From: Tritrichomonas musculus
Taxonomy: Eukaryota; Parabasalia; Tritrichomonadida; Tritrichomonadidae
Assembly: GCA_039105265.1 (NCBI GenBank)
Contig: JAPFFF010000064.1
Coordinates: 620,001 to 684,000 of the forward strand
Length of the DNA: 64,000 nt
Direction of reading: 5' to 3'
Each line of letters starts with the position of its first letter. Positions within the stretch are counted from its first letter, which is position 1. The notes below the pieces were generated by a model. The model made no database searches. It was not told the DNA's origin and worked only from the letters and a program-made list of their open reading frames with translations. This document shows positions 1 through 8,899 of the stretch, piece by piece. A program made the position numbers and the translations under genes.

Positions 1-1
1 T

Positions 2-256
2 AATAATGACAAGGAATTTGCCTTGAAGCGTTGTAATTATAAAGCCACCAAAGAACAATTTGATGAATTCTTTAATGAATATGATTGTGAGATATATACA
101 TATCCTAAAGACATGATGATTTTTGAATTCGTTCGATTTTATAGAAGAAATGAACCTGAACGTGTAATGTTAGCTTCTATCAATGACTTCTTTAATCATC
201 CGAATAAAAGATTTCGTAAAGTACCAATTCGTAAGGGAAACGCAACGAATAAATAA
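2..256 (+). CDS. TIR-encoded hypothetical protein, left copy, cut by window start
   Basis: This is the C-terminal 84 residues of a protein whose complete 119-aa copy lies in the right TIR at 43125-43484. The reading frame enters the window at base 2. The product is basic at its end and rich in aromatic residues, with no signal peptide or membrane segment. I do not recognise the family. It is transcribed inward from the tip. Its stop sits in a TAAA context, which in trichomonads doubles as a polyadenylation signal (family knowledge, applied by inference). Confidence 0.7.
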   Translation, partial: NNDKEFALKRCNYKATKEQFDEFFNEYDCEIYTYPKDMMIFEFVRFYRRNEPERVMLASINDFFNHPNKRFRKVPIRKGNATNK

Positions 257-327
257 ATGAATTGCTTTATTAATGTTTTATTTTTGGGAGGTCAGATAAA
301 TTTTAAAGTTAACGGTCGCCACTTTTG

Positions 328-387
328 ATCTTCATCTTTGAATCTTCATCTTTGAATTTACATCTTTGAATTTACATCTTTGAACTT
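328..387. repeat. 14-bp subterminal tandem repeat, left TIR
   Basis: About four degenerate copies of a 14-bp unit containing the core ATCTTTGAAT/ATCTTTGAAC lie head to tail, in a 260-bp gap between two TIR genes. The mirrored array is at 42994-43053. Nearby, GGGC-TAAA-GCCC at about 415-430 can form a short hairpin. No coding potential is seen in this gap. Confidence 0.85.
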
Positions 388-517
388 GTTTAGTAGTATA
401 TATCAGTCGGTTTCCGTCGGGGCTAAAGCCCACCGTCAACACGACTAATGAATAAAAATAACAACAACGAAAAATCGAACTTTCAAAAATTTTTTATTTT
501 TTTATCAGCAATTTATA

Positions 518-760
518 ATGTCAAACCAAGCCGAAGCTGCGAGCACTCGCTGCCTCCGACAAACGGAGGAACAATTAAGCATCCTCATTAATAGAATCAA
601 CAAAAAGCTAAAAGGTTGGAGACCCGCTTTAAAATACCTCTACGATAATGATAATGTCATAGATGAAGTACTAAAAGAGATAAATCACTTTATTAAGCAA
701 TTACAGAAATTCAACGGTACTGAACAATTAATAGCTGAACTTGAAGAACTCATTTATTAG
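518..760 (+). CDS. Small TIR-encoded helical protein, left copy
   Basis: An 80-aa product, identical to the copy at 42621-42863 on the other strand. It begins MSNQAEAASTRC and is otherwise mostly predicted helix with regularly spaced Leu/Ile (ILINRINKKLKGW, LKEINHFIKQLQKF), so a short coiled coil or helix bundle is likely. The start follows a T-rich promoter-like run at 482-505. It overlaps the convergent gene at 750-977 by about 11 bases, and the TIR ends exactly at its stop codon. Family not recognised. Confidence 0.7.
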   Translation: MSNQAEAASTRCLRQTEEQLSILINRINKKLKGWRPALKYLYDNDNVIDEVLKEINHFIKQLQKFNGTEQLIAELEELIY

Positions 761-977
761 ACAATTCATTCAATTCGTTCTCAAGTTGATGAACTTTATT
801 TTTGAGGCTGTTGATGTCTTCAATAAGAGATTCACGAACAGCAAGACCGTCAGAACCTAACATTCCTGATTTGATATTGTTTAGACATTGTTTATAATCA
901 TAACACTTTTCTTTTAATCCTCGTTTGATTCGTTTTAATTCGGGTATTTCTTTCTTGTATTCAGTTAGTTCACTCAT
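750..977 (-). CDS. Small coiled-coil protein
   Basis: A 75-aa, strongly charged product. The C-terminal half shows heptad spacing (IEDINSLKNKVHQLENELNEL), indicating a parallel coiled coil. No other domain is visible. Only about 14 bases separate its start from the divergent gene at 992, so the two would have to share a very short promoter. The 3' end overlaps the TIR gene at 518-760. Function unknown; a scaffold or minor virion component is a guess. Confidence 0.55.
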   Translation of the reverse strand: MSELTEYKKEIPELKRIKRGLKEKCYDYKQCLNNIKSGMLGSDGLAVRESLIEDINSLKNKVHQLENELNELSNK

Positions 978-991
978 TTAATAATAATTAA

Positions 992-1225
992 ATGTCTGTT
1001 ATCAATCAATTAAGAACCGTTCATGACGATAAGCATAAAAACCATTTTGATAGATTACAATTAACGATGCAAAAGAATAGAACAAAAATAAATTCAGCAC
1101 CAACAGTGAAATGTTATAATGAAAAAGGAAATATATTTCATGAACCACCTCCAAAAACGACTAAATCATTAAATCATCATGATTCACTTAATCATTCTGT
1201 GGTTGTCAGGAGCAACAACATTTAA
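992..1225 (+). CDS. Small hypothetical protein
   Basis: A 77-aa polar, basic product rich in Asn, His and Lys, without recognisable domain, signal peptide or membrane segment. It lies divergent to 750-977 and its last ~40 bases overlap the end of the convergent gene at 1184-1660. Dense packing and a well-placed ATG after ATTAAT are the only support. It may be dispensable or spurious. Confidence 0.4.
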   Translation: MSVINQLRTVHDDKHKNHFDRLQLTMQKNRTKINSAPTVKCYNEKGNIFHEPPPKTTKSLNHHDSLNHSVVVRSNNI

Positions 1226-1660
1226 TACATATTCATTAATAACTTTTGATTGTTGGTCGACAACGTTTGAAAGCTTATTAATATGTTCTTCAAGTATTTT
1301 ATTTTTGTTGTTCAATTGATTTATTAATTCATTGAGTTCGTTAATCGATTCTTTCATTAATGATATATCAGCTTTGATGTTGTCATTTTCAAGTGTTTTA
1401 GTGATTGTGTTCCCAACTTTCTTCAAATAAATGTTGCCGTTAAGTCTTTTACCGTCTGTACAATTGCGCTTAGTGATTTTGTATTCGTTGCCGTCATTAG
1501 TGATGATTTTATAAATCTTGTTCAAATAGTTAGTCGTTTGTGATTTCATTTGCTCGATATTCTTTTGATAGAACAAATTGAACTCTTCAATTGATTTAAA
1601 TACTTTTGATTCATTTACATTATCATTTATAACTTTAAGTTCATTAATGTTTTCATTCAT
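1184..1660 (-). CDS. Coiled-coil hypothetical protein
   Basis: A 158-aa acidic product. Residues ~100-145 form a clear coiled coil (INELNELINQLNNKNKILEE and the following heptads). The middle has a KITKRNCTDGKRLNGNIYLKK stretch that could be a small beta unit. Start ATG at 1660 follows an A+T-rich leader. It precedes the pVI-like gene on the same strand with a 36-bp gap, so they may be expressed together. Possibly a fibre-associated or oligomerisation factor; family not recognised. Confidence 0.55.
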   Translation of the reverse strand: MNENINELKVINDNVNESKVFKSIEEFNLFYQKNIEQMKSQTTNYLNKIYKIITNDGNEYKITKRNCTDGKRLNGNIYLKKVGNTITKTLENDNIKADISLMKESINELNELINQLNNKNKILEEHINKLSNVVDQQSKVINEYVLNVVAPDNHRMIK

Positions 1661-1696
1661 TTATAATTATATTAAATCATTATAATTCATTGTTTT

Positions 1697-1951
1697 TCAT
1701 TTAACTTCATTCAATATTGATTTTCCAAATCTCCCAACTCTGTCAGCAACATTTAAACCTGTATCAATTGCGTCAACAACCTGACCGACACCAGGAATGA
1801 ATTGTGTAATCGGTTTAACTCTGTCAACGATTTGCTTTCCAACATCAACAACTTTTGGTAATGCTTTAACTGCTTTCTGAGCGAATGATTTTACTTTGCC
1901 GCCAATTGATTTAAATGCGTTCTTGATTTTGTTGAATATACCGACACCCAT
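1697..1951 (-). CDS. Amphipathic pVI-like minor virion protein
   Basis: An 84-aa product starting MGVGIFNKIKNAFKSIGGK, with alternating Lys and hydrophobic residues that form an amphipathic helix, then a Pro-containing hinge (ITQFIPGVGQVVDAIDTG). Adenovirus pVI and its Polinton counterparts share this design and act on host membranes during entry (family knowledge). The gene sits next to the capsid gene, as expected. Element B has a longer counterpart at 37780-38199 that begins MGFLKKIIKNGIGLAG. The assignment is by pattern and context, not by a signature motif. Confidence 0.6.
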   Translation of the reverse strand: MGVGIFNKIKNAFKSIGGKVKSFAQKAVKALPKVVDVGKQIVDRVKPITQFIPGVGQVVDAIDTGLNVADRVGRFGKSILNEVK

Positions 1952-2000
1952 AATTTAATTAATGATAAAAGTGTTTTATTTCCTTTTTATTCAATCATAA

Positions 2001-3944
2001 ATGTTATACAGAAACGAGAGAGCCCATAATCTTCGCACTGAAACAGGAAACGTTCTTCATGCATTTGAAGAGATGAGAAACATGATTAATGTCAATGACG
2101 GTACACGTTCATTTTCATTTAGAACTGTTGACTGTCATGACCAACCAGCTCCATTTCATCAAGGACAATATTCGCAAATAAGTTTAACACATCCTGACCA
2201 CTTCATAAGTGATATTGATAAAGGTTTCTTAACATTTCACGTTAAATTAGATTTGTCATTGAATACAGATATGAGTAAATTAAATGAAATCAATGACCCC
2301 AACAACTTGTACAAACTGTTTGTCGGTTTCAAATCATCAAACCAGTTGTTTGACAGGTTAGAGATTCTTCATAATAATGTCAATGTCGGATACCAACAGA
2401 ATGAATGCATTCGTGAGGGCTTCTTATATTCTTCAGTTAAACCAGAAGCCGAGAAGAAACGTCGCAGATTCGTTCATTCATTGTGGGAAAACATTAGCAA
2501 CTATTCACAGACACATGCAGGAGCTTATGTTAACTTGAATTCATTTAAGAACACAGGAAGAAGTGAAGTCGAATTTGATTTGAATGTTCCTTTTGATGAT
2601 TTGCTTGCATTACAGGCATTCGATTTATTCCCTAACGGAATCATTGGTGATTTATCAATTCGTTTTCAAGTTAGTCCCGCTGGTCTTGTTTGGGCAGTAT
2701 TAGACCCTTACACAGTTGCTGAAGCAAAAGTATTTCTTGAAGACAATGATTCAATATCGATGGAAGAATTAAACAGACTAAAGGAAATCAAAGCACGAGG
2801 ACACCTCAAACATCAATTCACACAAATTGGTAATCAAGCAGTGATTCCAGGACCTGGAGACAATCCAGACCCACCATCACCTGAACCAACACCAACGAAA
2901 TATCAATTGAAGTATGAAGTTAGAGAACAATACGTATCTGCATCTGGAGGTGATTTCGATGAACTGATTGAAAATTGTTCATTAATATTTAGCTTTACTG
3001 ATGATGAATTTACTGAACTTGGAATTGAAAAGACTGATGATAATAAAGCAATTTGTCAAGCCCATTATACCAAAGAACATGGTAAATTACCTCAACCATC
3101 ACATGCAGGTCATGTTTACGTTAACTTTGTATCTAAAACTGAAGCCAACAAGTTGATGAGCGCTCATTATTCAAAACAAACAGCGACATTAACTGTTAAT
3201 CGAATGACAATCACAGCTTGTAAATCTAATATGCAAGGCTTTGGTGTTTGTGAAGCTACAAGACAAGGAATTGAAGACATTTTAAGACAAGGTTTAATCA
3301 TTCCTTCACAAAAAGTTGATTATCATGCTTTCCCAATCGCTCCAGCAGCAAACGGAATCAAGTCAACATTGAATATCCCATTAATCAATGCAACTAATTT
3401 ATCAATCATGTTTCCAAAGCATCATAATGATTTAACTGTCTTTGAAAACCCAGTTTATCAAAATTGTTTCTTGAATATTGGTGGAAAGAACTTCCCAGAC
3501 GAAAACGTTTCAACCATTGGTGCACGATTCTTTGAAAATCAATTAACGGCTGGTGATTTAGATGCAATCACTCTTTCATGCACAAAGGAATTTGAGGATT
3601 CGATGACAATGCCAAAGAATGACGCTAACGGTAAGAGATACAACAACACAATCAGTGATGCAACATCATTTGTATTCAACATTCAAACAGAACGAGCAAG
3701 TGCAGGATATTGTTATGACGGACTTGATGGAGGTTTCGGAAACGTTCAGATACAAGTCAATGGGCAACCAATATATACAGGAGATGATGACACATATTTC
3801 AATGTTGTTGAACCAGATGGAACCATTGTCAAACCTCCTCCGACTCAACTTTGGATAACTAGGGACTCTTACTTTAAACTATCACTTGACGGTTTAGAAT
3901 ATCATGACGACGAATCACCAAAAGGAAGCCAAGCAAATGAATAA
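2001..3944 (+). CDS. MCP: Major capsid protein, double jelly-roll type
   Basis: A 647-aa beta-rich protein. An N-terminal segment with QISLTHPDHFISDIDKGFL leads into two wedge-like halves. Residues ~190-225 (VPFDDLLALQAFDLFPN, then GDLSIRFQVSPAGLVW) match the pattern of Polinton/adintovirus major capsid proteins. A Pro-rich linker at about residues 283-300 (GDNPDPPSPEPTPTK) probably lies in a surface loop. The C-terminus, with GNVQIQVNGQPIYTG, is clearly related to the fragment in element D (58283-58483). Element B's 525-aa protein at 34325-35902 is a distant relative. It is followed after 87 bp by the integrase gene on the same strand. Two other ORFs inside it are frame shadows. Confidence 0.8.
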   Translation: MLYRNERAHNLRTETGNVLHAFEEMRNMINVNDGTRSFSFRTVDCHDQPAPFHQGQYSQISLTHPDHFISDIDKGFLTFHVKLDLSLNTDMSKLNEINDPNNLYKLFVGFKSSNQLFDRLEILHNNVNVGYQQNECIREGFLYSSVKPEAEKKRRRFVHSLWENISNYSQTHAGAYVNLNSFKNTGRSEVEFDLNVPFDDLLALQAFDLFPNGIIGDLSIRFQVSPAGLVWAVLDPYTVAEAKVFLEDNDSISMEELNRLKEIKARGHLKHQFTQIGNQAVIPGPGDNPDPPSPEPTPTKYQLKYEVREQYVSASGGDFDELIENCSLIFSFTDDEFTELGIEKTDDNKAICQAHYTKEHGKLPQPSHAGHVYVNFVSKTEANKLMSAHYSKQTATLTVNRMTITACKSNMQGFGVCEATRQGIEDILRQGLIIPSQKVDYHAFPIAPAANGIKSTLNIPLINATNLSIMFPKHHNDLTVFENPVYQNCFLNIGGKNFPDENVSTIGARFFENQLTAGDLDAITLSCTKEFEDSMTMPKNDANGKRYNNTISDATSFVFNIQTERASAGYCYDGLDGGFGNVQIQVNGQPIYTGDDDTYFNVVEPDGTIVKPPPTQLWITRDSYFKLSLDGLEYHDDESPKGSQANE

Positions 3945-4031
3945 ATAAATTGATTTCATTAAATAATCATTTTGCTTTGCAAAAGGGAACAGAGTTCCTT
4001 CATAAATTAATGCTTTATTTTTGCGATTCAA

Positions 4032-5111
4032 ATGAATGAATCAATCAACTATCCTTTCAAATCTAAATACAAGTACATCAAAGACACGGGCATTAAAACC
4101 GAGCCCTATATTAAGGATTATCAATTGAAAACAGTAAAGAAACTATCAAAACCTGATTTTTCATTTGAGCCTCATTGTTGGGAAATGGATATAATGTTTG
4201 CATTAAACAAAGCTTATCTTGTTCTTATCAATGTAAACACCAAATACTTAATTGTTGAACCAATTGATTACAAGTCTGAGTATTATGTAATCAAAGTAAT
4301 TGATAAACTAGTCAATAAAAGGAATATTAGAATCGAAACAATCAAATGTGATGGTGAAAAGGCTTTCATATCAAATGCATTCAAAAGTTATTGCAACGGT
4401 GAAGAGCAAAGATATCAATTAGACAAACACACAATTAAATTCAAAGCACCAAACAAAATAAAGTTAATCATTGATGATTCACCTTTCACGAATGCACATA
4501 AATGTGTTGATGCAGTAATCAGAACATTACGAAATGCTTTCGGTCAATCACAACAACGAATGACAAACAATGTATTGATACAACAAACGGTTGAATGGTA
4601 CAATAACACGCCTCATGCATCTCTTCGTTTATTGAATCCTTTATACACATCATTTGACGAAGAAACTGATGAATACCTTGACAAACGACAATCAAAATAC
4701 ATTTATCTAACACCTCAACAGATGCAAGATGACCGCGACCTTGAATGGCAATACATTAGAGCCAAATCAATGCAATTGAAAGAGATTCAACAAAAACAAC
4801 GATTTAAAGGTCTTCTGTCATACAAACCCAAAAATATAATACTCATTCACACCGATTACGGAAAAACAGAAAAGAAACATGAAAAGCGAAGAAGAGTATT
4901 CAATGAACTTGCTGAATTCATTTGTTATGAATCAGGAAACGTTAAATGTAAACTATTAAATCCTTTGCGTCAAACTAACAAAACACTGAAGAACAAAACA
5001 ATAATAACAGTCCCAATCATGTACACAAAATATGTTTGTTCATCAATAGATGCTTTGAATGATGATTATAAAGTATTCTTTTTGACTTATAAAACGCAAA
5101 ATGAAAGCTAA
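4032..5111 (+). CDS. INT: RVE-family integrase
   Basis: A 359-aa DDE-type integrase that would join the element's ends to host DNA. The core shows a beta strand with acidic residue at WEMDIMF (~res 53), followed by LVLINVNTKYLIVEPI as in retroviral-type integrases, a second acidic site at IKCDGEKAF (~108), and a helix HKCVDAVIRTLRNAFG leading to WYNNTPHASLR, the typical YNNTPH signature. A basic tail with YGKTEKKHEKRRRVFNELAEF follows. The order MCP-integrase-small beta-rich gene is the same in element D. It overlaps the next gene by 11 bases. A promoter-like TTTATTTTTG lies about 10 bases before the start. Confidence 0.85.
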   Translation: MNESINYPFKSKYKYIKDTGIKTEPYIKDYQLKTVKKLSKPDFSFEPHCWEMDIMFALNKAYLVLINVNTKYLIVEPIDYKSEYYVIKVIDKLVNKRNIRIETIKCDGEKAFISNAFKSYCNGEEQRYQLDKHTIKFKAPNKIKLIIDDSPFTNAHKCVDAVIRTLRNAFGQSQQRMTNNVLIQQTVEWYNNTPHASLRLLNPLYTSFDEETDEYLDKRQSKYIYLTPQQMQDDRDLEWQYIRAKSMQLKEIQQKQRFKGLLSYKPKNIILIHTDYGKTEKKHEKRRRVFNELAEFICYESGNVKCKLLNPLRQTNKTLKNKTIITVPIMYTKYVCSSIDALNDDYKVFFLTYKTQNES

Positions 5112-5451
5112 ACAACCAATCACAAAACGATACTATCACACACAATCAAAAGATTTTAATCTTCCTGATGATTTCGTTTATAGTCGCAACAAGAAGTACA
5201 TTGTTGTTCAGTATTGTGGAGCTGTTGTCAATCAACATATTGTTGGTGATTTGATGGTTCATTCAGATATTGTTGAATTCATGCCTTTCTGCGACCATTT
5301 CATTATGCTTGCTAACAGACGACAAACCAAATACAGGAAATATGAATGTCTGAACAGTACAAAAAAAGAGTATCATTTATGGTTCACAGATATGAAAGGA
5401 AACGTTATTGAACCTGAATCATTTATATTCAGTTGTCTTTTGATTTATTAA
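5101..5451 (+). CDS. Small beta-rich protein, minor-capsid candidate
   Basis: A 116-aa product with alternating hydrophobic residues throughout (RNKKYIVVQYCGAVV, then LMVHSDIVEFMPFCDHFIML). It ends in a WFTDMKGNVIEP...FSCLLIY strand pair, a 'D-x-x-G-x-x-I ... hydrophobic strand' ending that is also seen in B's proteins at 19476-20222 and 40216-41175 and is common in Polinton minor capsid (penton-like) proteins. The element D counterpart is at 59651-59980. Its start overlaps the integrase stop, implying co-transcription. At 116 aa it is short for a full penton, so the role remains a hypothesis. Confidence 0.55.
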   Translation: MKAKQPITKRYYHTQSKDFNLPDDFVYSRNKKYIVVQYCGAVVNQHIVGDLMVHSDIVEFMPFCDHFIMLANRRQTKYRKYECLNSTKKEYHLWFTDMKGNVIEPESFIFSCLLIY

Positions 5452-5463
5452 TGACTATTCAAA

Positions 5464-6582
5464 ATGGATTCTCATGTATTTTATTTAAATCCGAATCAAT
5501 TGGCTGATATGAGCAATTATAAAATTAATGGTGTAGCACCGATTGCATCTGCTATGATTACGACTACTGAATCAAGGTCAATTTATATTTTCCCATCAAC
5601 TTTTACATTTCCGAGGCAAGTTCAAAGTATTTATAAAGGTACAACATTAACGACTAGACCTGCATGGATGTTATATTTAATTGGTGATGGAATTTATAAT
5701 CCTTCATACATATTTATACGAAAGATACTACCAGGATTTCAAGAACCTGTATTTGTATTATTAAATGATAACACACCTAAAGATATAACAAATTATTATG
5801 TAGAATATGATGGTGAAGCTTATTTTAATAGAGTAAATTTCGCTTTTACTTATGAGGTATTCATGAATGCATTTAATAATATAATTACTGCAGCTGATAC
5901 AGGTTATAATCCTAATGCAAATAAAACATATATATCATTCACCGTTTATGATAATCCAAACTTAATACCGATAATTGATTTCTATGATAACACAGAACCA
6001 GGTTCTGACACCAATGATATTAGAATACAAACAATGAACGATTTAAATCAAAATACGAATTATAAACCGAAGAAACCTGCACATTTAGGTTTTCGAAATG
6101 ATACTATATTCACTGAATATCCTATATTCAAACCAAATATAAAACCCGATAACGAAACAACAGCAAATGAAACAACAGAAAATATTAAATCATTAACTCC
6201 CAATCCACCAAGAAAGCATAAATCAAAAGAAAATGATAACAAAGTTCATTTTTCAGCATCAGCCATAAGTACAAAACCAAATTATCCAACAAGCTATGAA
6301 CCTATGGAAATTGAAGACGATTGGCATGTAAGAAATCAAAATCAATCACAAGGCTTTTATTTTGAAACACCAAATCCTAATAAGACATCAAATTATTCTG
6401 AACGACAACAAAACATAAATAATGATACTTTTGAAGACTTGTCAACTTCACTTGATAATCAGCAAGACCAGAAGAAACAACCACAATCAACAAAACGTTT
6501 TAGTTTTAGAATCGTTTCAGACCCAAATGACAAAAATAATAATAATAATAATAACAATAATGGAGGTTTTGATTTAAATTAA
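5464..6582 (+). CDS. Two-part protein: beta-rich head, low-complexity tail
   Basis: The first ~170 residues of this 372-aa product are compact and aromatic-rich (MDSHVFYLNPNQLADMSNYK, then SIYIFPSTFTFPRQVQSIYKG). The rest is disordered, rich in Asn, Pro, Thr and Lys, and ends in a poly-Asn run. Element D has a syntenic 460-aa counterpart (59984-61366) with a Pro/Gln-rich tail, and a C-terminal scrap lies in C (43576-43775). It ends directly beside the stop of the convergent gene at 6583. A virion protein is plausible from its place between capsid and fibre modules; the family is not recognised. Confidence 0.55.
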   Translation: MDSHVFYLNPNQLADMSNYKINGVAPIASAMITTTESRSIYIFPSTFTFPRQVQSIYKGTTLTTRPAWMLYLIGDGIYNPSYIFIRKILPGFQEPVFVLLNDNTPKDITNYYVEYDGEAYFNRVNFAFTYEVFMNAFNNIITAADTGYNPNANKTYISFTVYDNPNLIPIIDFYDNTEPGSDTNDIRIQTMNDLNQNTNYKPKKPAHLGFRNDTIFTEYPIFKPNIKPDNETTANETTENIKSLTPNPPRKHKSKENDNKVHFSASAISTKPNYPTSYEPMEIEDDWHVRNQNQSQGFYFETPNPNKTSNYSERQQNINNDTFEDLSTSLDNQQDQKKQPQSTKRFSFRIVSDPNDKNNNNNNNNNGGFDLN

Positions 6583-8877
6583 TTATTCATTATTCATTCT
6601 TTGATGTAATGGTTTAAGATTAACAGCAAAATTATCATATTTATTTTTGTTCTGCAATTTACTTTCTTTGAGTTGTGCTTTGAATGCTGTGTATCCACAA
6701 TTTGGATATATATCTCTTTCTATTGCTGCAGTGATTCGTTTAATGAAATTATCTTTAACGTTCTTAATATCTTCTGGCGTTGCTTCTTTAATTCCTTCTG
6801 CATTTCGTTTCAACCTGTTATATCCTTCTTGCTTACTTACATCAACATTGAAACCAACACCAAAGACAACATAATCAATGTAATGCATTAATTCAGTAAA
6901 TTGTTTACCCCAATTACTTGGTTCAGCCTTTAATTCTCCTGATGTGATATCAATAGCTTTATCAATAATCTTCTCAACATATGATTGAACATTCTTTCCT
7001 AATACTGAAACATATTCTTTATTGTTCTGTTGTTTCCAATATGTCCATTGTTCATATGTTAATATCTTTCCATTGAACTTATTGTCTTGAATTAGTTCTT
7101 TGAAAGGAGCATCAAAGAGATAAGCAAATAACATATTTGATACAGCAAGGTAATTGATGAGTTTCTTCAAAGGAGATAATACAAAGAATTGTTCGTCATT
7201 CCAATACACTTTCCAGACTTTAGAAAAGATTGATGACCAATAAGAACTTGGTGTAATACGTTTGCTGACTCTTGCTTTTCCCAGACCCATAGGACCGTAA
7301 TAATTTTCTAGCTCTTGCATTTCTTTTCCCTTTGTTAATTTGTATTGACCAGCATCCCAATCAATTTTCTTGATATCTTTATCAAATAATGATTGAATCC
7401 ATTTATTGAACGGCATTTCTTTTCTTTCTTGTTTTGTTTTAATAACAGATTTCCAAACTTTCTTGTAAGGAGAAGCAAATACAAGCTTGTATCCGTTAAT
7501 GATTGAAGGATTACCGTTCCTATCAATTAAAACAACATCATCAACTTTATCACCGTTCAAGTCTGTTATTGAGTTTCCTAACGGGTCTTTGGCATTTTCT
7601 GGTAATAAACGATATCTTGGTTTACCGTCTTTATCAACTGAATTCTTACAGTATTCAATAGCTGTATCACGACAAGCTGCATTCGGAATGTATTTGATTC
7701 TGAAGTTTCCGTTAATAATCATATCAATAAATTTATCTCTGTAATAGGATATATTACCACCAACCCGAGGTATTTCAAGCTTGTCAAATGAATCCTTTAA
7801 TGTTGAGTTAACAAGAGGCATATCTTTTTTATCACGACGTCCGCGAGTATTCTTTGAGGGTTGCTTTGCATTTCTTATTAATTCATCAAGTATTTCAGCA
7901 TCTGCTTTGTTATCTTCTGCATATCCTTTGTATTTCCTTGCAAAAGGTGATTTAATTTCTTGTGCTTCTTCTTCATTATCTTCATATCTGTATGGTTGTT
8001 TTGCAGGTGTTCTTGCATATCTGTATGCTTCGGTTGCTGCTTCATTATCATCTTGCCAATCATCTAATTCATCATCATATAATGATTGAAGAGGTCCGTT
8101 ATTATTGTTGTTGTCGTCTGCCATTTTATTAGTTGAAAAATTATTTTTATTGTGTTCCTTTGATGGTTCAATAAAAGAATCAGATAAATCATCGTTTTTC
8201 AATATTAATGACTCAGAATCTGATTCGCTTAATGTTATATTAAGTAATGAATCTTCACTGTCTTTAGGCAATTGTATTGTCGAGTCATTTTCATCAGAAT
8301 CACTCGGAGTTATGCGTTTTCTTCTTGGTGTTCTTCGTTTATTAGTATCAAGTGTTGGTTCATGTATGCTTGTTCTCTTTCTTCTTCCTTTGGTGGTTTG
8401 TGGTGTTTGACTCTTTCTCGGTGGTTTGATGGGTGATGAACGAAAACCGTCAGAGCTATAATTTAAATCATCGTTGACAACAATATTGAAGTAATTGATA
8501 ATGATATCAAGACTTTTTTTATCTGTTGTGTACTCTTTTAAACTAAGGAATCGATTACCTTTACTTTTAATACCTGCATTGATTTTGTTCATCAATGAAA
8601 CAAATCGACGAAACTTGACTTTCATTTCACGAATCTTTCCGACACTTCTTCCTGTATATTCATTGTTTTGTATTTGATACAACAAATTAATTAAATCATT
8701 GGGGTGTTCTAGTTTGTATGTACTGAGAAACATGTTCTTAAAATAATCTATCGGGTCCTCTAGTTCATCATCATCATCAGGTTTAGATACCTCACTGTCA
8801 AATATAGTTTCATCATCAATATTACTTAAATCTAATTCAAAGCTATCAGATGAATTATTTTTATCTTGTTTTGACAT
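6583..8877 (-). CDS. Conserved 760-870 aa Polinton protein with EF-hand-like loop
   Basis: A 764-aa protein conserved in A, C (43803-46337) and D (61363-63975). The N-terminal ~370 residues are acidic, Ser/Asp-rich and variable, with NLS-like KGRRKR and NKRRTPRRKR runs. The C-terminal ~380 residues are conserved: NFRIKYIPNAACRDTAIEYC, then a calcium-loop-like DLNGDKVDD near residue 460, then IINGYKLVFASPYKKVWKS, PFNKWIQSLF, KARVSKRITPSSYWSSIF and several hydrophobic helices. No enzymatic signature was recognised. It is always divergent from the fibre gene and convergent with the preceding gene, so its position is fixed in this lineage. A structural or assembly role is inferred from that position only. 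Confidence 0.7.
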   Translation of the reverse strand: MSKQDKNNSSDSFELDLSNIDDETIFDSEVSKPDDDDELEDPIDYFKNMFLSTYKLEHPNDLINLLYQIQNNEYTGRSVGKIREMKVKFRRFVSLMNKINAGIKSKGNRFLSLKEYTTDKKSLDIIINYFNIVVNDDLNYSSDGFRSSPIKPPRKSQTPQTTKGRRKRTSIHEPTLDTNKRRTPRRKRITPSDSDENDSTIQLPKDSEDSLLNITLSESDSESLILKNDDLSDSFIEPSKEHNKNNFSTNKMADDNNNNNGPLQSLYDDELDDWQDDNEAATEAYRYARTPAKQPYRYEDNEEEAQEIKSPFARKYKGYAEDNKADAEILDELIRNAKQPSKNTRGRRDKKDMPLVNSTLKDSFDKLEIPRVGGNISYYRDKFIDMIINGNFRIKYIPNAACRDTAIEYCKNSVDKDGKPRYRLLPENAKDPLGNSITDLNGDKVDDVVLIDRNGNPSIINGYKLVFASPYKKVWKSVIKTKQERKEMPFNKWIQSLFDKDIKKIDWDAGQYKLTKGKEMQELENYYGPMGLGKARVSKRITPSSYWSSIFSKVWKVYWNDEQFFVLSPLKKLINYLAVSNMLFAYLFDAPFKELIQDNKFNGKILTYEQWTYWKQQNNKEYVSVLGKNVQSYVEKIIDKAIDITSGELKAEPSNWGKQFTELMHYIDYVVFGVGFNVDVSKQEGYNRLKRNAEGIKEATPEDIKNVKDNFIKRITAAIERDIYPNCGYTAFKAQLKESKLQNKNKYDNFAVNLKPLHQRMNNE

Positions 8878-8899
8878 TGTTTAGTTTCTAATAAATTGA
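8878..8899. promoter_or_regulatory. 22-bp divergent intergenic spacer (bidirectional promoter)
   Basis: Only 22 bases separate the ATGs of the 764-aa gene (minus) and the fibre gene (plus). The matching spacers in C (46338-46355) and D (63976-63988) are 18 and 13 bases. Core promoter elements for both genes must therefore overlap the spacer or lie inside the coding sequences. Trichomonad initiators lie within about 20 bases of the start codon (known), which is compatible. Confidence 0.5.

Larger units (their letters stand above)
1..759. repeat. Element A terminal inverted repeat, left copy (partial)
   Basis: Position x here matches position 43381-x on the opposite strand. Similarity stops at the last bases of the 80-aa gene, where the two copies use different stop codons. 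The repeat carries two small genes, so both are present twice in the element. It also holds a 14-bp tandem array and an A+T-rich promoter-like run. Its outer end is beyond base 1. Confidence 0.93.
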
